This document shows positions 40,053 to 49,409 of a stretch of DNA of 64,000 nt, in pieces. The position numbers were made by a program, and so were the translations under genes. Position 1 is the first letter of the stretch. Every line of letters starts with the position of its first letter. The stretch covers positions 1 through 64,000 of the forward strand of contig NZ_FOIA01000004.1 in NCBI RefSeq assembly GCF_900111605.1. The letters are read 5' to 3'. This DNA comes from Nitrosomonas marina (GTDB taxonomy: Bacteria > Pseudomonadota > Gammaproteobacteria > Burkholderiales > Nitrosomonadaceae). The notes under the pieces were generated by a model. That model had not been told where the DNA came from. It saw only the letters and a program-made list of their open reading frames with translations, and made no database searches.

Positions 40053-40750
40053 CAGAAGCGGACCACAATTCTTGGCAGGTGGCTTAGATTCAGGCATTCT
40101 CTTCGTATTTTACGCCACTATTTTCAACATCGATGGAGAGCGATACGATAACAGAAATAACTTTATTATCAGATGATTGATTAAAAAATCGCTTTCGCAG
40201 TTGTACCGCTCCTTCTTCGACGCATTGTACCTTGCCTATCAATGAACACAGTAGCTACTGAATATTTTTCCATGTGTCATTGGTGCAAATATGTCTGTAG
40301 TAAGAGTAAGTCGGTTCCAGTACCGCAGACTATTTGTCCAGTAAACAAATGGTCATGATTATCATAGATTGCCTGTATTGATTATTCAACCATGTCAGAT
40401 GATGTTCCAACGGTGGAATGGTCAGGCATGTTCCCCGTAATCCAGTAAATGCCGATCTCCGTATAATTCACTTTTGTTGTTTTTTGGTAACTAGACGATA
40501 GCCGGCGGGAAGGCGTTGCAGACTGCTAAAAATAGTTCTATGCGATTACCACGGTTCCTAAAAGGGCAAAAGTTTTCGCTGTTCTTGTTGAATCAAGATA
40601 GTTTCCCATCGGTGTGATGTGTTCATTGGAAATCTGAACCGGTCCGCAGTCATTTAAAATTTAAATTTTATGTGTTGTCATCGATTTTGTCTTGTGCTGA
40701 TTGTTCAAGTACATTATTCAATACAATGTTAGTGAATTGAAACATCACCC
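40053..40750. other. Long intergenic region with a possible decayed minus-strand frame
   Basis: About 700 bp without a gene that I can support. On the minus strand one frame is open from about 40335 down to TGA at 40092-40090, except for one TAG (40257-40255). The protein-like text includes YSYYRHICTNDTWKNIQ before and VQCVEEGAVQLRKRFFNQSS after that stop. It matches no family I know and may be chance or a decayed gene. The stop lies within a 12-base palindrome CAGTAGCTACTG (40249-40260). The last 80 bases are the AT-rich leader of mtgA. Confidence 0.3.
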
Positions 40751-41503
40751 ATGAAGAAGAAAAAGAAAACAGCGAGAAGAGTTGTTAAAGGAAAAACAGC
40801 AGGATATACAGGGACGCTCAGGCGCTGGTTCTGGCGATTGTTTCTGCTGTTGATTTACATGTTGTTTGTGTATCAGCTTTGGTTGATGAGTCATGTGCTT
40901 TACTGGAAACACAACAACCCGCCGAGCAGTGCGTTTATGGAGTCCCGGATGAAAATTTTGCGTGAAGAGAATCCGGCTGCATCGCTGCGTCATACCTGGG
41001 TGCCTTACAGGAAAATTTCTTATGAAATGAAACGGGCGATTATTGTTGCTGAGGACAGCAAGTTTCTTCAGCATAAAGGTTTTGACTATGATGCAATTCG
41101 GAATGCGCTGAAGAAGAATTTATCACAAGGTCAAATAACAGTTGGCGGTTCGACTATCAGCCAGCAGCTGGCTAAAAATCTTTTTCTTTCCGAGCAGAAG
41201 TCCGTATGGCGGAAATTTCAAGAAGCCATTATTACAGTAATGCTGGAAACCGTGATGTCCAAGCAGCGTATTCTGGAGATTTATCTGAATATGATTGAGT
41301 GGGGTAACGGCGTTTTTGGTGTAGAGGCAGCGGCTCAGCATTATTTTGGTCGATCGTCTGCGTCTTTAACAAAACGGCAGGCGACATATCTGGCGGCTAT
41401 GGTGACCAATCCACGTTTTTATGATAAGAATCAAAATTCTCCGCATTTATTGAGAAAGCGAGATATTCTGCTCAATCGTTTGCATTCGGCGAAGATACCC
41501 TGA
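40751..41503 (+). CDS. mtgA: Monofunctional peptidoglycan glycosyltransferase
   Basis: This 250-residue inner-membrane enzyme polymerises lipid II into glycan strands (family GT51). A basic N-terminus precedes one membrane helix (LFLLLIYMLFVYQLWLM). The catalytic domain has VAEDSKFLQHKGFD with the catalytic Glu, then GGSTISQQLAKNLFLS, and LEIYLNMIEWGNGVFGVEAA. There is no transpeptidase domain, which separates it from class A penicillin-binding proteins. A terminator-like hairpin follows 27 bases after the stop. Confidence 0.95.
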   Translation: MKKKKKTARRVVKGKTAGYTGTLRRWFWRLFLLLIYMLFVYQLWLMSHVLYWKHNNPPSSAFMESRMKILREENPAASLRHTWVPYRKISYEMKRAIIVAEDSKFLQHKGFDYDAIRNALKKNLSQGQITVGGSTISQQLAKNLFLSEQKSVWRKFQEAIITVMLETVMSKQRILEIYLNMIEWGNGVFGVEAAAQHYFGRSSASLTKRQATYLAAMVTNPRFYDKNQNSPHLLRKRDILLNRLHSAKIP

Positions 41504-41530
41504 AGGTTCAGTTGAATAGACGCCTATCGT

Positions 41531-41556
41531 ACAGGCATTGTTTTGCCTGTTTATTA
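41531..41556 (+). terminator. Hairpin terminator after mtgA
   Basis: ACAGGCA (41531-41537), loop TTGTTT, TGCCTGT (41544-41550), followed by TTATTA. The 7-bp stem is good but the T-run is interrupted, so termination may be partial. Confidence 0.55.
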
Positions 41557-41688
41557 CGTTTGTCAGTCTTGCTTCAAAGCGTTTATGCTATTGCAAGAAT
41601 AACGACTAACGAAGTGCTTTTTGTTTCGTTGAGCATGGTTCTCTTTTTGCCTGCGATGATTACGAGAATACACAAGGATTGACCTGCT

Positions 41689-43131
41689 ATGACTGAAAAA
41701 AATAATAACGAAGAAAACGAGAAACTGCATACTCAGTTACAGCGCGTTATTTCATTGCTAAATAAATACAAGTTGTTGCAGGGTTTCGTCGATCTGCAGA
41801 GTGAAACAGGTAACGCACTTGCAGAATCGGCCATCCAGAAAGAAAATCTGAAAGAGTTGCAGCGACTGGTGGACAAACTTCATCCGGCGGATATAGCAGA
41901 CCTTCTGGAATCTTTACCGCTGGAGGACAGATTATTGGTCTGGGGACTGGTCAGACCGGAATATGATGGTGACGTATTGCTGGAAGCCTCCGACGCCATA
42001 CGGGAAACATTGATTACGGATATGGGGGCGCATGAATTGGTTGCAGCTGCTGAGCAATTGGATGCAGACGAGATCGCGGACCTTGCGCCTGATTTGCCTC
42101 AGGATGTGATGGAGGATGTTTTTCGGTCGCTTCCGATTGCTGAACGAGAACAGTTGCGTGCAGCCATGTCATATCCGGAAGATGCCGTGGGCGCGTTGAT
42201 GGACTTTGATGTGATTACAGTCCGTGAAAATGTGCGTCTCGAGGTTGTATTACGCTATTTGCGTCGTCTTGAAGAACTGCCTGACCATACGGATCAACTG
42301 TTTGTCGTTGACAGAAATGAACATTTGAAAGGGGTGCTGCTGATCAACAAAATATTGGTTAGCGACCCTGAAATGCTGGTTGCGGATGTTATGACCAAAG
42401 AAATGATCACGCTGCATCCGGACGATAAGGCGCAAGATGCCGCGCACGCATTTGAGCGTTATGATCTGGTTTCTGCTTCTATCATCGACCATGACAAGAA
42501 GTTGCTAGGTCGTGTAACCGTAAATACGGTAATTGATTTTATACAGGAAAAAGCTGAATATGATGCGCTGAATCTTGCTGGTTTGCGCGAAGAAGAAGAC
42601 CTTTTTGCGCCGGTGCTGCGAAGCGTGCGAAACCGATGGGTATGGCTTGCGATTAACCTGGTTACTGCATTTATCGCCTCGCGTGTGATTGGCTTGTTTG
42701 AAGATTCTATAGAAAAGCTGGTTGCACTTGCGGCGCTCATGCCGATTATTGCCGGTATAGGCGGTAATTCCGGTAATCAGACAATTACCATGATTGTCCG
42801 TGCGCTTGCGTTGGAGCAAATTAAAGCGGGAAGTGCCTGGAAGCTGATTGGCAAGGAAATTGGTGTCAGTGTCGTCAATGGCCTCATCTGGGGGGGCGTG
42901 GTCGGATTGTTTACATTTGCAATTTATCAGAACGTAGAACTGGGTCTTGTCATGATGTTGGCGATGTTGCTGAATCTGCTTCTTGCTGCATTGCTTGGTG
43001 TGTTAATTCCGCTAACATTAAGGAAGCTTGGTCGAGATCCGGCATTGGGTTCCAGCGTAATGATTACTGCGGTTACCGATAGTGGTGGTTTTTTCATTTT
43101 TTTAAGCCTTGCAACCCTGTTTTTGCTATAA
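41689..43131 (+). CDS. mgtE: MgtE-type magnesium transporter
   Basis: This 480-residue channel-like Mg2+ transporter has the full family layout. An N-terminal superhelical domain contains LHPADIADLLESLP. A CBS pair follows (about residues 165-290, with VADVMTKEMITLHPDD), where Mg2+ binding closes the pore. The C-terminal membrane domain has five helices, with LMPIIAGIGGNSGNQ and SSVMITAVTDSGGFF forming the pore and metal sites. It stands alone, and I saw no Mg2+ riboswitch in the 185 bases upstream. Confidence 0.95.
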   Translation: MTEKNNNEENEKLHTQLQRVISLLNKYKLLQGFVDLQSETGNALAESAIQKENLKELQRLVDKLHPADIADLLESLPLEDRLLVWGLVRPEYDGDVLLEASDAIRETLITDMGAHELVAAAEQLDADEIADLAPDLPQDVMEDVFRSLPIAEREQLRAAMSYPEDAVGALMDFDVITVRENVRLEVVLRYLRRLEELPDHTDQLFVVDRNEHLKGVLLINKILVSDPEMLVADVMTKEMITLHPDDKAQDAAHAFERYDLVSASIIDHDKKLLGRVTVNTVIDFIQEKAEYDALNLAGLREEEDLFAPVLRSVRNRWVWLAINLVTAFIASRVIGLFEDSIEKLVALAALMPIIAGIGGNSGNQTITMIVRALALEQIKAGSAWKLIGKEIGVSVVNGLIWGGVVGLFTFAIYQNVELGLVMMLAMLLNLLLAALLGVLIPLTLRKLGRDPALGSSVMITAVTDSGGFFIFLSLATLFLL

Positions 43132-43242
43132 GCAAGTTAATTGTAATTTTGCTAAAGGATCTGCCAGAAAATAATAGTGTTTGAGAATGATCCAAAAATA
43201 CAATGGCCATATTTCGTGATATCACTTTGAATTTTTTGCCTC

Positions 43243-43271
43243 TTGACGAGTGTAACATGTCTCTTTAACAT
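43243..43271 (+). promoter_or_regulatory. Sigma-70-type promoter of cytochrome P460
   Basis: TTGACG (43243-43248; five of six consensus), 17-base spacer, TAACAT (43266-43271; four of six). It lies 65 bases upstream of the cytochrome start. Just downstream a bulged dyad CTGGGAAA..TTTCCAG surrounds the likely leader and might be an operator. Confidence 0.5.
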
Positions 43272-43335
43272 AAGGCTGGGAAATGGCTTTCCAGGCTGTT
43301 TTCGGGTTTTTCGTTAACCATTTAAAGGGCTTATT

Positions 43336-43905
43336 ATGTCAAAGTTTAAAAAAGCTTTATTTTGCGGTATTGCTCCACTGTTAATGGCCGGTATGTTGAG
43401 TGTTACATCACAAGCTGTTGCATCTGGAGAACGGTTGTATGGTCGATTCACACAAGATAACGAATTGTATACACCTAGAAATTATCGTGAGTGGGTCTTC
43501 ATTGGTTCTAGTGTTACACCGAATGATATGAATGATGGCGCCGCTGCATTTCCAGAATTCCATAATGTTTATATAGATCCGGGCAGCTTCGAATACTGGA
43601 AGAAAACCGGTGAGTTTCGTAACAATACTGTAATAGTGAAAGAGCTTGTCAGCGTTCGAGGAAAAGAATCGCCTAGTGGAAATGGTTATTTCCCAGGTGA
43701 ATTTAATGGCATTGCAGCTATGGTCAAAAGTGAGAAACGATATCCCGATCGTCCGGGAAACTGGGCTTATTTTGGATTTCCTGAAGGTGCAAGACATGGT
43801 GCGATTCAGGAAGACTCGGCCTGCTCAGCATGTCATCAAGAGCATGCGGCACAGGATCAGGTATTTACCCAGGGCTATCCAGTATTGCGTGCAGCCAAAC
43901 CATAG
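43336..43905 (+). CDS. cytL: Cytochrome P460
   Basis: This 189-residue periplasmic c-type haem protein has a signal peptide of about 30 residues (core LFCGIAPLLMAGMLSV, cut near AVA-SG). The single haem motif CSACH is at residues 163-167, close to the C-terminus as in the family. The NYREWVFIGSSVTPN segment is the family's typical opening, and WKKTGEFRNNTVIVKELVSV its core. In Nitrosomonas europaea P460 oxidises hydroxylamine, yielding N2O without oxygen, and its haem is cross-linked to a Lys. Several Lys in the core are candidates, but sequence alone does not say which, nor fully exclude the non-cross-linked cytochrome c'-beta. It has its own promoter and terminator, so it is a single-gene unit. 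Confidence 0.88.
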   Translation: MSKFKKALFCGIAPLLMAGMLSVTSQAVASGERLYGRFTQDNELYTPRNYREWVFIGSSVTPNDMNDGAAAFPEFHNVYIDPGSFEYWKKTGEFRNNTVIVKELVSVRGKESPSGNGYFPGEFNGIAAMVKSEKRYPDRPGNWAYFGFPEGARHGAIQEDSACSACHQEHAAQDQVFTQGYPVLRAAKP

Positions 43906-43963
43906 AAACTCAGGCAATCTGGTTTGAGATCAGTCATTCATCGACTGATACCTTTGCATTATG

Positions 43964-43998
43964 ACGGACTTCCGGCCAACCGGCCAGAAGTCCGTTTT
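43964..43998. terminator. Strong hairpin terminator between P460 and gloB
   Basis: ACGGACTTC (43964-43972) pairs with GAAGTCCGT (43987-43995), with an inner GGCC/GGCC stem, and is followed by TTTT on the plus strand. It lies between two convergent genes; the T-run favours the cytochrome P460 direction. Confidence 0.8.
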
Positions 43999-44026
43999 CA
44001 TTTATCCTGTTTCAGGAATAAGACGC

Positions 44027-44818
44027 TTAAAAGTTATTTTTCCATTCGCGTAATGCGGTAAAGACATCAAGCGGTTCATGCAGCTTTTTTCCGGCATACA
44101 GACTGGCTGTTCTGATTATTTCAGGGTGATTGCAGCGTAGAAACGGATTGCATGCTTTTTCCATTGCTATGGTTGAGGGTAGTGTTGGCTTGTTGTTGCA
44201 GCGTAGCTGACTGGCATGTTGTTCCAGTTGCTGAAGATCGACGTTATCGGGTTCTGCAGTTCGGGCAAAACTGATATTGCTAAGTGTATATTCGTGAGTA
44301 CAATAGACCAGAGTGTCATCAGGCAAGTCTGCCAGTTTTTGCAGCGATTGGTACATTTGCTGCGCGGTTCCTTCGAACAATCGCCCGCAGCCACTGGCGA
44401 ACAACGTGTCTCCACAAAATAGTATGTGTTTTTGATCTGGCCCGGGTGGCAGTCCAAAATAGGCAATATGTCCCAGCGTATGTCCAGGCACTTCAATTAC
44501 TTCGAGTGACAGAGATAATGACGGGAGGACAACTATTTCTCCATCTCGCAAAGGATGAGACACGGTTGAAATCGCTTCGTGCTCTGGGCCGTATACCGGC
44601 ACATCAAACCGGTCTAGTAGTGCGAGGTTACCGCCAGTATGATCATTGTGATGATGTGTAATCAAAATAGCGTCGAGTTGCAGTTTTTTCGACTGCAGAT
44701 AATCAAGTACGGGGTGTGCGTCTCCCGGGTCAATAACTACAGCAGACGCTGTGTCGTGAACTATCCAGATATAATTATCTCTGAATGCGGGTATTGGATA
44801 AATACGCAATGTCGTCAT
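44027..44818 (-). CDS. gloB: Hydroxyacylglutathione hydrolase (glyoxalase II)
   Basis: This 263-residue metallo-beta-lactamase-fold enzyme hydrolyses S-lactoylglutathione in methylglyoxal detoxification. The di-metal motif THHHNDHTGG is complete, and further ligands are in GHTLGHIAY and FCGDTLFASGCGRLFEG. The C-terminal glutathione-binding helices are present (NPFLRCNHPEI). It is divergent from the methyltransferase-rnhA-dnaQ genes, as gloB is in E. coli. Confidence 0.95.
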   Translation of the reverse strand: MTTLRIYPIPAFRDNYIWIVHDTASAVVIDPGDAHPVLDYLQSKKLQLDAILITHHHNDHTGGNLALLDRFDVPVYGPEHEAISTVSHPLRDGEIVVLPSLSLSLEVIEVPGHTLGHIAYFGLPPGPDQKHILFCGDTLFASGCGRLFEGTAQQMYQSLQKLADLPDDTLVYCTHEYTLSNISFARTAEPDNVDLQQLEQHASQLRCNNKPTLPSTIAMEKACNPFLRCNHPEIIRTASLYAGKKLHEPLDVFTALREWKNNF

Positions 44819-44926
44819 GTCAGTTTTTAATGATGTAGAATTTTGTAGAATTTGAGTGAGTATCCTTATAGCTTAAATTAAAATATAAGCTCTGACCAAC
44901 CTTATGAACCGTTTAAATTTACAGGT

Positions 44927-45649
44927 ATGACTGCAATAACCGCTCGGCAATGGTTTGCAACACCTCTCGGACAGTATGTTGTCGAACATGAATTTTTATA
45001 TTTTGACCAGGCAGTTGCAAATATTTTTGGTTATAACGCCATGCAATTAGGCATGCCATACTTTGATTTTCTGAGAATGAACCGCATGCCGTTGCGTTTC
45101 ACAGCGGGTACCGAGTGCGATAACGAAATGAAAGCAGCCAGTGATCATCTGCCAATTGCCGGCGATACGATTGATCTGGTAATCGTACCCCATGTTCTTG
45201 AGTTTAATAAAAATCCGCATCAAATTCTACGGGAGGTTTATCGTGTGCTGATCCCCGAAGGTCATGTCGTTATTTCCGGCTTTAACCCAATCAGTTTATG
45301 GGGTGTACACAATTTTTTTGTGTCAGAGCGAGAAGAGTTTCCTTGGAATGGAGATTTTATTGCATTACCGAGGTTAAAGGACTGGTTAAAACTGTTCAAT
45401 TTTGAGATGAAAGGCGGCAAACTGTGTTGCTATACGCCGCCTTTCAAACAGGATAACTGGCGTCAGCGATTCAGGTTTATGGAAGATGCGGGTGATCGCT
45501 GGTGGCCAATCTCAGGCGGCGTATATTTTTTGCACGCGGTTAAGCATAAATATGGTATGCGTGTAATCAAACCTAGTTGGAAAAGCAGTTTGGCCGGAAA
45601 AAAGAAGATCGCTGCTGCTACGCAGCGCATTAAGCAAAGGAATTCATAG
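44927..45649 (+). CDS. YafS-like class I methyltransferase family protein
   Basis: This 240-residue protein has a Methyltransf_11-type core: the middle reads LPIAGDTIDLVIVPHVLEF, then REVYRVLIPEGHVVISGFNP. The usual SAM-binding motif I (D-x-G-x-G-x-G) is not visible; the N-terminal third instead has FGYNAMQLGMPYFDFL. It sits between gloB and rnhA exactly as yafS does in E. coli, so I take it as the same family. The substrate is unknown. The basic tail (KPSWKSSLAGKKKIAAATQR) could contact nucleic acid, which is speculative. Confidence 0.82.
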   Translation: MTAITARQWFATPLGQYVVEHEFLYFDQAVANIFGYNAMQLGMPYFDFLRMNRMPLRFTAGTECDNEMKAASDHLPIAGDTIDLVIVPHVLEFNKNPHQILREVYRVLIPEGHVVISGFNPISLWGVHNFFVSEREEFPWNGDFIALPRLKDWLKLFNFEMKGGKLCCYTPPFKQDNWRQRFRFMEDAGDRWWPISGGVYFLHAVKHKYGMRVIKPSWKSSLAGKKKIAAATQRIKQRNS

Positions 45650-45708
45650 CAGGTCTGCAATTAAACAAAAGGTGACGAATTTGTGACTAATGTTGTGCAG
45701 ATCAAAAA

Positions 45709-46170
45709 ATGATGAAAGAAACTAGAGTAGTTAAAATATACACTGATGGTGCCTGTAAAGGAAATCCGGGTATTGGTGGGTGGGGTGCTGTTTTGAGATA
45801 TGGTGCGCACGAGCAGGAAATATTCGGTGGGGAAAAACATACAACCAATAACCGAATGGAGCTGATTGCTGCAATTCGAGCGCTGGAATTGTTGAAACGA
45901 TCCTGCAAGGTGCATTTATATACGGATTCACAGTATGTACATAATGGTATCAGTCAATGGATGCAGGCCTGGAAGGCGCGGAACTGGAAAACAGCTGATA
46001 ATAAGCCGGTCAAGAATGAGGATTTGTGGAGAACATTGGATCAATTATCGCAGAAGCATGATGTGGAGTGGCTCTGGGTCCGTGGTCATGCTGGACATGA
46101 AGGTAACGAGCGTGCCGATGCGTTGGCAAATCGTGGTGTCGATAAAGTTATAGCCGAACAGCTTTCCTGA
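45709..46170 (+). CDS. rnhA: Ribonuclease HI
   Basis: This 153-residue enzyme degrades the RNA strand of RNA-DNA hybrids. The four acidic residues of the family are visible: Asp in [12 protein letters not shown], Glu in [10 protein letters not shown], Asp in LYTDSQYV, and Asp in [11 protein letters not shown] second ATG (45712) directly follows the first. It ends two bases before dnaQ, so the two are co-expressed. Confidence 0.97.
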   Translation: MMKETRVVKIYTDGACKGNPGIGGWGAVLRYGAHEQEIFGGEKHTTNNRMELIAAIRALELLKRSCKVHLYTDSQYVHNGISQWMQAWKARNWKTADNKPVKNEDLWRTLDQLSQKHDVEWLWVRGHAGHEGNERADALANRGVDKVIAEQLS

Positions 46171-46172
46171 TC

Positions 46173-46874
46173 ATGCGGCAAATTGTACTCGATACTGAAA
46201 CTACAGGGCTGGAATACAAACTTGGGCATCGGGTCGTTGAAATTGCTGCAGTTGAGATCAGCAACCGGCAGCTAACCGGAAGTCATTTTCATCATTATCT
46301 GAATCCGGGGCGCGACAGTGACGAGGGTGCGCTCCAAGTGCATGGTCTAACCCGTGCATTTCTCGAAGACAAGCCAAAATTTAAAGAAATTGCCAAAGAT
46401 TTCCTCGATTTTATTTATGATGCAGAGCTGGTAATACATAATGCACCATTTGATGTGGGTTTTTTAAATCAAGAGCTCGGTCTTGAGAGATTGTCATCCA
46501 TAGATGCGTATTGCGCGCGCATCACCGATACACTCAAACTGGCGAAAGATCTGCATCCGGGCAAACGTAATAATCTTGATGCCTTATGTGAACGTTATAA
46601 GATCGATAATTCGAAAAGAACACTGCACGGAGCATTGCTTGATGCAGAACTGCTCGCCGAAGTTTATCTTGCGATGACTCGTGGTCAGGAAAGTCTGATG
46701 ATGGATCTGGACAGTGATATGCAGACCGGCGGTCAAATTGAATATGATGTCAGCAATCTGAATCTGCGAATAGTAGTTGCGAGCGCTCAGGAACTAGAGC
46801 TGCATAACCGTTTGCTGGCAGGAATTGCCAAAGAAAATGGCAATCGATGTATATGGAAAAATATGGAGTGCTAA
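46173..46874 (+). CDS. dnaQ: DNA polymerase III epsilon subunit (proofreading exonuclease)
   Basis: This 233-residue 3'-5' exonuclease of the replicase has the DEDDh motifs: Exo I VLDTETTGLE, Exo II HNAPFDVGFL, Exo III HGALLDAELL. A C-terminal tail after about residue 185 is the part that binds the alpha subunit. It is coupled to rnhA with a two-base gap and converges on the TPR-protein gene. Confidence 0.96.
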   Translation: MRQIVLDTETTGLEYKLGHRVVEIAAVEISNRQLTGSHFHHYLNPGRDSDEGALQVHGLTRAFLEDKPKFKEIAKDFLDFIYDAELVIHNAPFDVGFLNQELGLERLSSIDAYCARITDTLKLAKDLHPGKRNNLDALCERYKIDNSKRTLHGALLDAELLAEVYLAMTRGQESLMMDLDSDMQTGGQIEYDVSNLNLRIVVASAQELELHNRLLAGIAKENGNRCIWKNMEC

Positions 46875-46895
46875 ATCTCTATTGAGTATTAATGA

Positions 46896-47552
46896 TTATT
46901 TCCATTTACCGGCGGCAACCAGTTTGTTTTTAAGTCCAGGCAACGGAAAATTTTGTTCGTATGCTTTTTTGGCGTGAAGCAAGGCCTTTTCATAGTTTCT
47001 CTTTTTTAAATAGAGTAATCCTAAATTATAGTTAGTTGTGGGGTTGTCAGGTTCAATATCGTTGGCAATTTGTAATTGCTCCAGCGCCATGTCCAGTTTG
47101 TTTTGTTTGAGCAGGTGATTACTAAAGATCACGCGGACTACTGGATCTTTCGGCTTGAAACGGATTGCTCGGTCAAAATAGCATAAAACAGTATATCGGG
47201 TTCCTTCAGGTCTGGATATTTTGTCTCTTAAAGCAAGTCTGCTCAATGTGTGCAGCGCTTTGTGATGGTTAGGAAAAGCGCTTAACGTGTAGTTCAAATC
47301 TCCACCAATTGAGCTTGTCGTACCTGCGATCAGATTCTCTACATTACGATCAAAGTGATGTGTTTCGACAACCTTTAGTTCTTCTTTTTTTGTTGGGTCA
47401 GTGTAGTCAAACGGTCCAAATGTCGTATTGTCCACTTCACCACAATATGGTCCGGCAAAAACTGGTCCCGTGATCATCACAAACAGAAGTGCCAAGATCC
47501 AGATATTTTGCTGATTTTTGTATTTAAATGTATCCATAGGTGGTGAGTGCAT
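46896..47552 (-). CDS. Exported TPR-repeat protein
   Basis: This 218-residue protein has an N-terminal signal sequence (IWILALLFVMITGPVFA, cut before GPYCG). A ~60-residue region follows with the motif ENLIAGTTSSIGGDLNYTL and many His/aromatics (FPNHHKALHTL). At least three TPR-like units come next: VLCYFDRAIRFKPKDPVVRV, LEQLQIANDIEPDNPTTNYN and YLKKRNYEKALLHAKKAYEQ. It is likely a periplasmic or outer-membrane scaffold; its partner is not evident. The ATG at 47552 or 47537 may be the start. I know similar TPR proteins from other betaproteobacteria but no assigned function. Confidence 0.78.
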   Translation of the reverse strand: MHSPPMDTFKYKNQQNIWILALLFVMITGPVFAGPYCGEVDNTTFGPFDYTDPTKKEELKVVETHHFDRNVENLIAGTTSSIGGDLNYTLSAFPNHHKALHTLSRLALRDKISRPEGTRYTVLCYFDRAIRFKPKDPVVRVIFSNHLLKQNKLDMALEQLQIANDIEPDNPTTNYNLGLLYLKKRNYEKALLHAKKAYEQNFPLPGLKNKLVAAGKWK

Positions 47553-47975
47553 CTCATTGCCTAGATTGACCTGACTGAAAGTTTTTAACTAGACTAACTA
47601 GATCTTTCAGGATATCAGGATAAAAAGATAACGCAATCTTGCCATTAAAAGGAATAAACTGACAATAGTTAATCGGCAAAAAAAACAGCAATACTATCTG
47701 GCGGTATAAAAAATCTTATGAAGATTCCAACAAACCTGAGCAAAAGTTAATGGCACGGCTTTATCTGGTGCGTAGAATGTGACCATTAAACCGTTTTTTT
47801 GGAATGGGTTCAGGAATCAAGATGAAATGGATATTGACTCTGAAACGGTATCGGGATTGACCTTTGTTGTTTAAATATTTTAATTCGGGAAGCGGCTGGC
47901 CGGATATGAAAAATAATCCTGCTTGTTCACTGAACCTGAAGAATAAACAATATTGATCAAAATCCTGAAAAAACG
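47553..47975. other. Intergenic region upstream of nhaC
   Basis: This 423-bp divergent spacer holds the promoters of the TPR gene and nhaC, none of which I could place securely. An 89-codon minus-strand frame (47761-48030) overlaps the nhaC start and has no family resemblance, so I do not call it. TGGCAC at 47751 resembles a sigma-54 -24 element, but the -12 GC is absent. Confidence 0.35.
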
Positions 47976-49409
47976 ATGGAAAATAATAAGCAGTTAAACG
48001 TGGCATTTGCGGATAAAAAAAATCCTTCATTTATTCACGCAGTGACATGCTTCATGGGCGTGTTTTTAATGATTTCATTGGGGTTGTTTGTTTTCGAGGC
48101 CAGTTTGCACGCGATCATATTTCTTGCTTTGGTCTGGACTGCCATGCAGGCGGCTTGGCTTGGTCACTCTTTTCTTGCGATCAGGCAGATGATGAATCAT
48201 GGCATTTATAAAGCGCTGCCGGCATTGTATATTTTTATGCTGATTGGAATGGTAATTGCCAGCTATATGCAAAGCGGTACGATTGCCAGTTTGTTATTTT
48301 ACGGACTTGATTTCCTCAATCCTGTAATTTTTTTGCCTGTTGGATTGATTTTATGCTGTCTGATGTCAGTGGCAACTGGTACATCGTGGGGTACCGTTGG
48401 CACACTGGGGGTAGTTCTCATGGGTATTGGTGACGCAATGGGTATTCCATTGCCGGTTGTCGCCGGTATGATTATCTCGGGCGCTACATTTGGCGATAAA
48501 CTGTCGCCAATTTCAGACACAACGAACCTGGCCGCCATGAGTGCTGAAACAAGTCTTTACCGCCATATCTATTCCATGTTGTTTACTACAGTACCCACGT
48601 TCTTGATTGTGTTGTGTCTGTTTGTTCTGATTGGATTAAAGTATGCTGATGCGCAACTCTACGATGCGACAACTGAAACGACTAACAATTCTGTCAGGTT
48701 GGCGTTAAACAATGCTTATCTGCTAAATCCGACGATTACACTGTTGCCGTTATTGGTCATGTTTGCTATGAGCATCAAGCGGTACGCGCCAGAAGTCAGT
48801 ATGTCGATCAGTATTTTTATCGCCATGTTGATTGCAATTGTGTATCAGGGGAAAAGCGGTATCGATGTTCTGAACGCGCTCTGGTTAAATTCTGAAGGGT
48901 CAACCGGTATTAAAAATCTGGATGAGTTGCTTGGACGCGGTGGCATATATAGTATGGCATGGACACTGCTATTGTCGATTATGGCACTGGCATTGGGTGG
49001 CATTTTGCATCACGCCGGGTTTTTGCGGGTCATGCTGATAAACATTATCATGTTTATCAGACGCATCGGCACGCTGATCGCAACTACAATTGCTGCAGGG
49101 TTTGTCTGTAATCTTGCCTTGGGTGAAGCGTATATCTCGATTATTTTGAATAGCCAGTTATTCAAAGGATTCTATGAAGAAAAAGACATCGATAAAGCGA
49201 TATTGTCCCGTTCAGTAGAGGAAGGTGCGACGCTGACAGCGGCGCTGGTTCCCTGGACAACTACTGGTACTTTTTATGCTGCTACACTTGGTGTTACAAC
49301 GCTGGAGTATGTGCCGTATGCCTTGTTGAATCTGCTCAATCCCTGCTTTGCCATTATCATGGCATATCTTGGCATCGGTTTGTTGAAGAACATGCGTAAA
49401 ATTGTATGA
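47976..49409 (+). CDS. nhaC: NhaC-family Na+/H+ antiporter
   Basis: This 477-residue inner-membrane protein has about 11-12 hydrophobic helices. The family signature region ATGTSWGTVGTLGVVLMGIG and FGDKLSPISDTTNLAAMSA (acidic residues in the membrane for cation binding) are intact. The C-terminal half has SRSVEEGATLTAALVPWTT. It exchanges Na+ for H+ (some members exchange malate and lactate), so it would help pH and Na+ control. No ribosome site is obvious before the ATG; the preceding bases are A-rich. Confidence 0.92.
   Translation: MENNKQLNVAFADKKNPSFIHAVTCFMGVFLMISLGLFVFEASLHAIIFLALVWTAMQAAWLGHSFLAIRQMMNHGIYKALPALYIFMLIGMVIASYMQSGTIASLLFYGLDFLNPVIFLPVGLILCCLMSVATGTSWGTVGTLGVVLMGIGDAMGIPLPVVAGMIISGATFGDKLSPISDTTNLAAMSAETSLYRHIYSMLFTTVPTFLIVLCLFVLIGLKYADAQLYDATTETTNNSVRLALNNAYLLNPTITLLPLLVMFAMSIKRYAPEVSMSISIFIAMLIAIVYQGKSGIDVLNALWLNSEGSTGIKNLDELLGRGGIYSMAWTLLLSIMALALGGILHHAGFLRVMLINIIMFIRRIGTLIATTIAAGFVCNLALGEAYISIILNSQLFKGFYEEKDIDKAILSRSVEEGATLTAALVPWTTTGTFYAATLGVTTLEYVPYALLNLLNPCFAIIMAYLGIGLLKNMRKIV

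Noticed and set aside
47751-47766. Sigma-54-like element (TGGCAC) upstream of nhaC
   Set aside because: The required GC of the -12 element is absent at the right spacing.
47761-48030. 89-codon minus-strand frame overlapping the nhaC start
   Set aside because: No family resemblance, and it overlaps the start of a well-supported gene.
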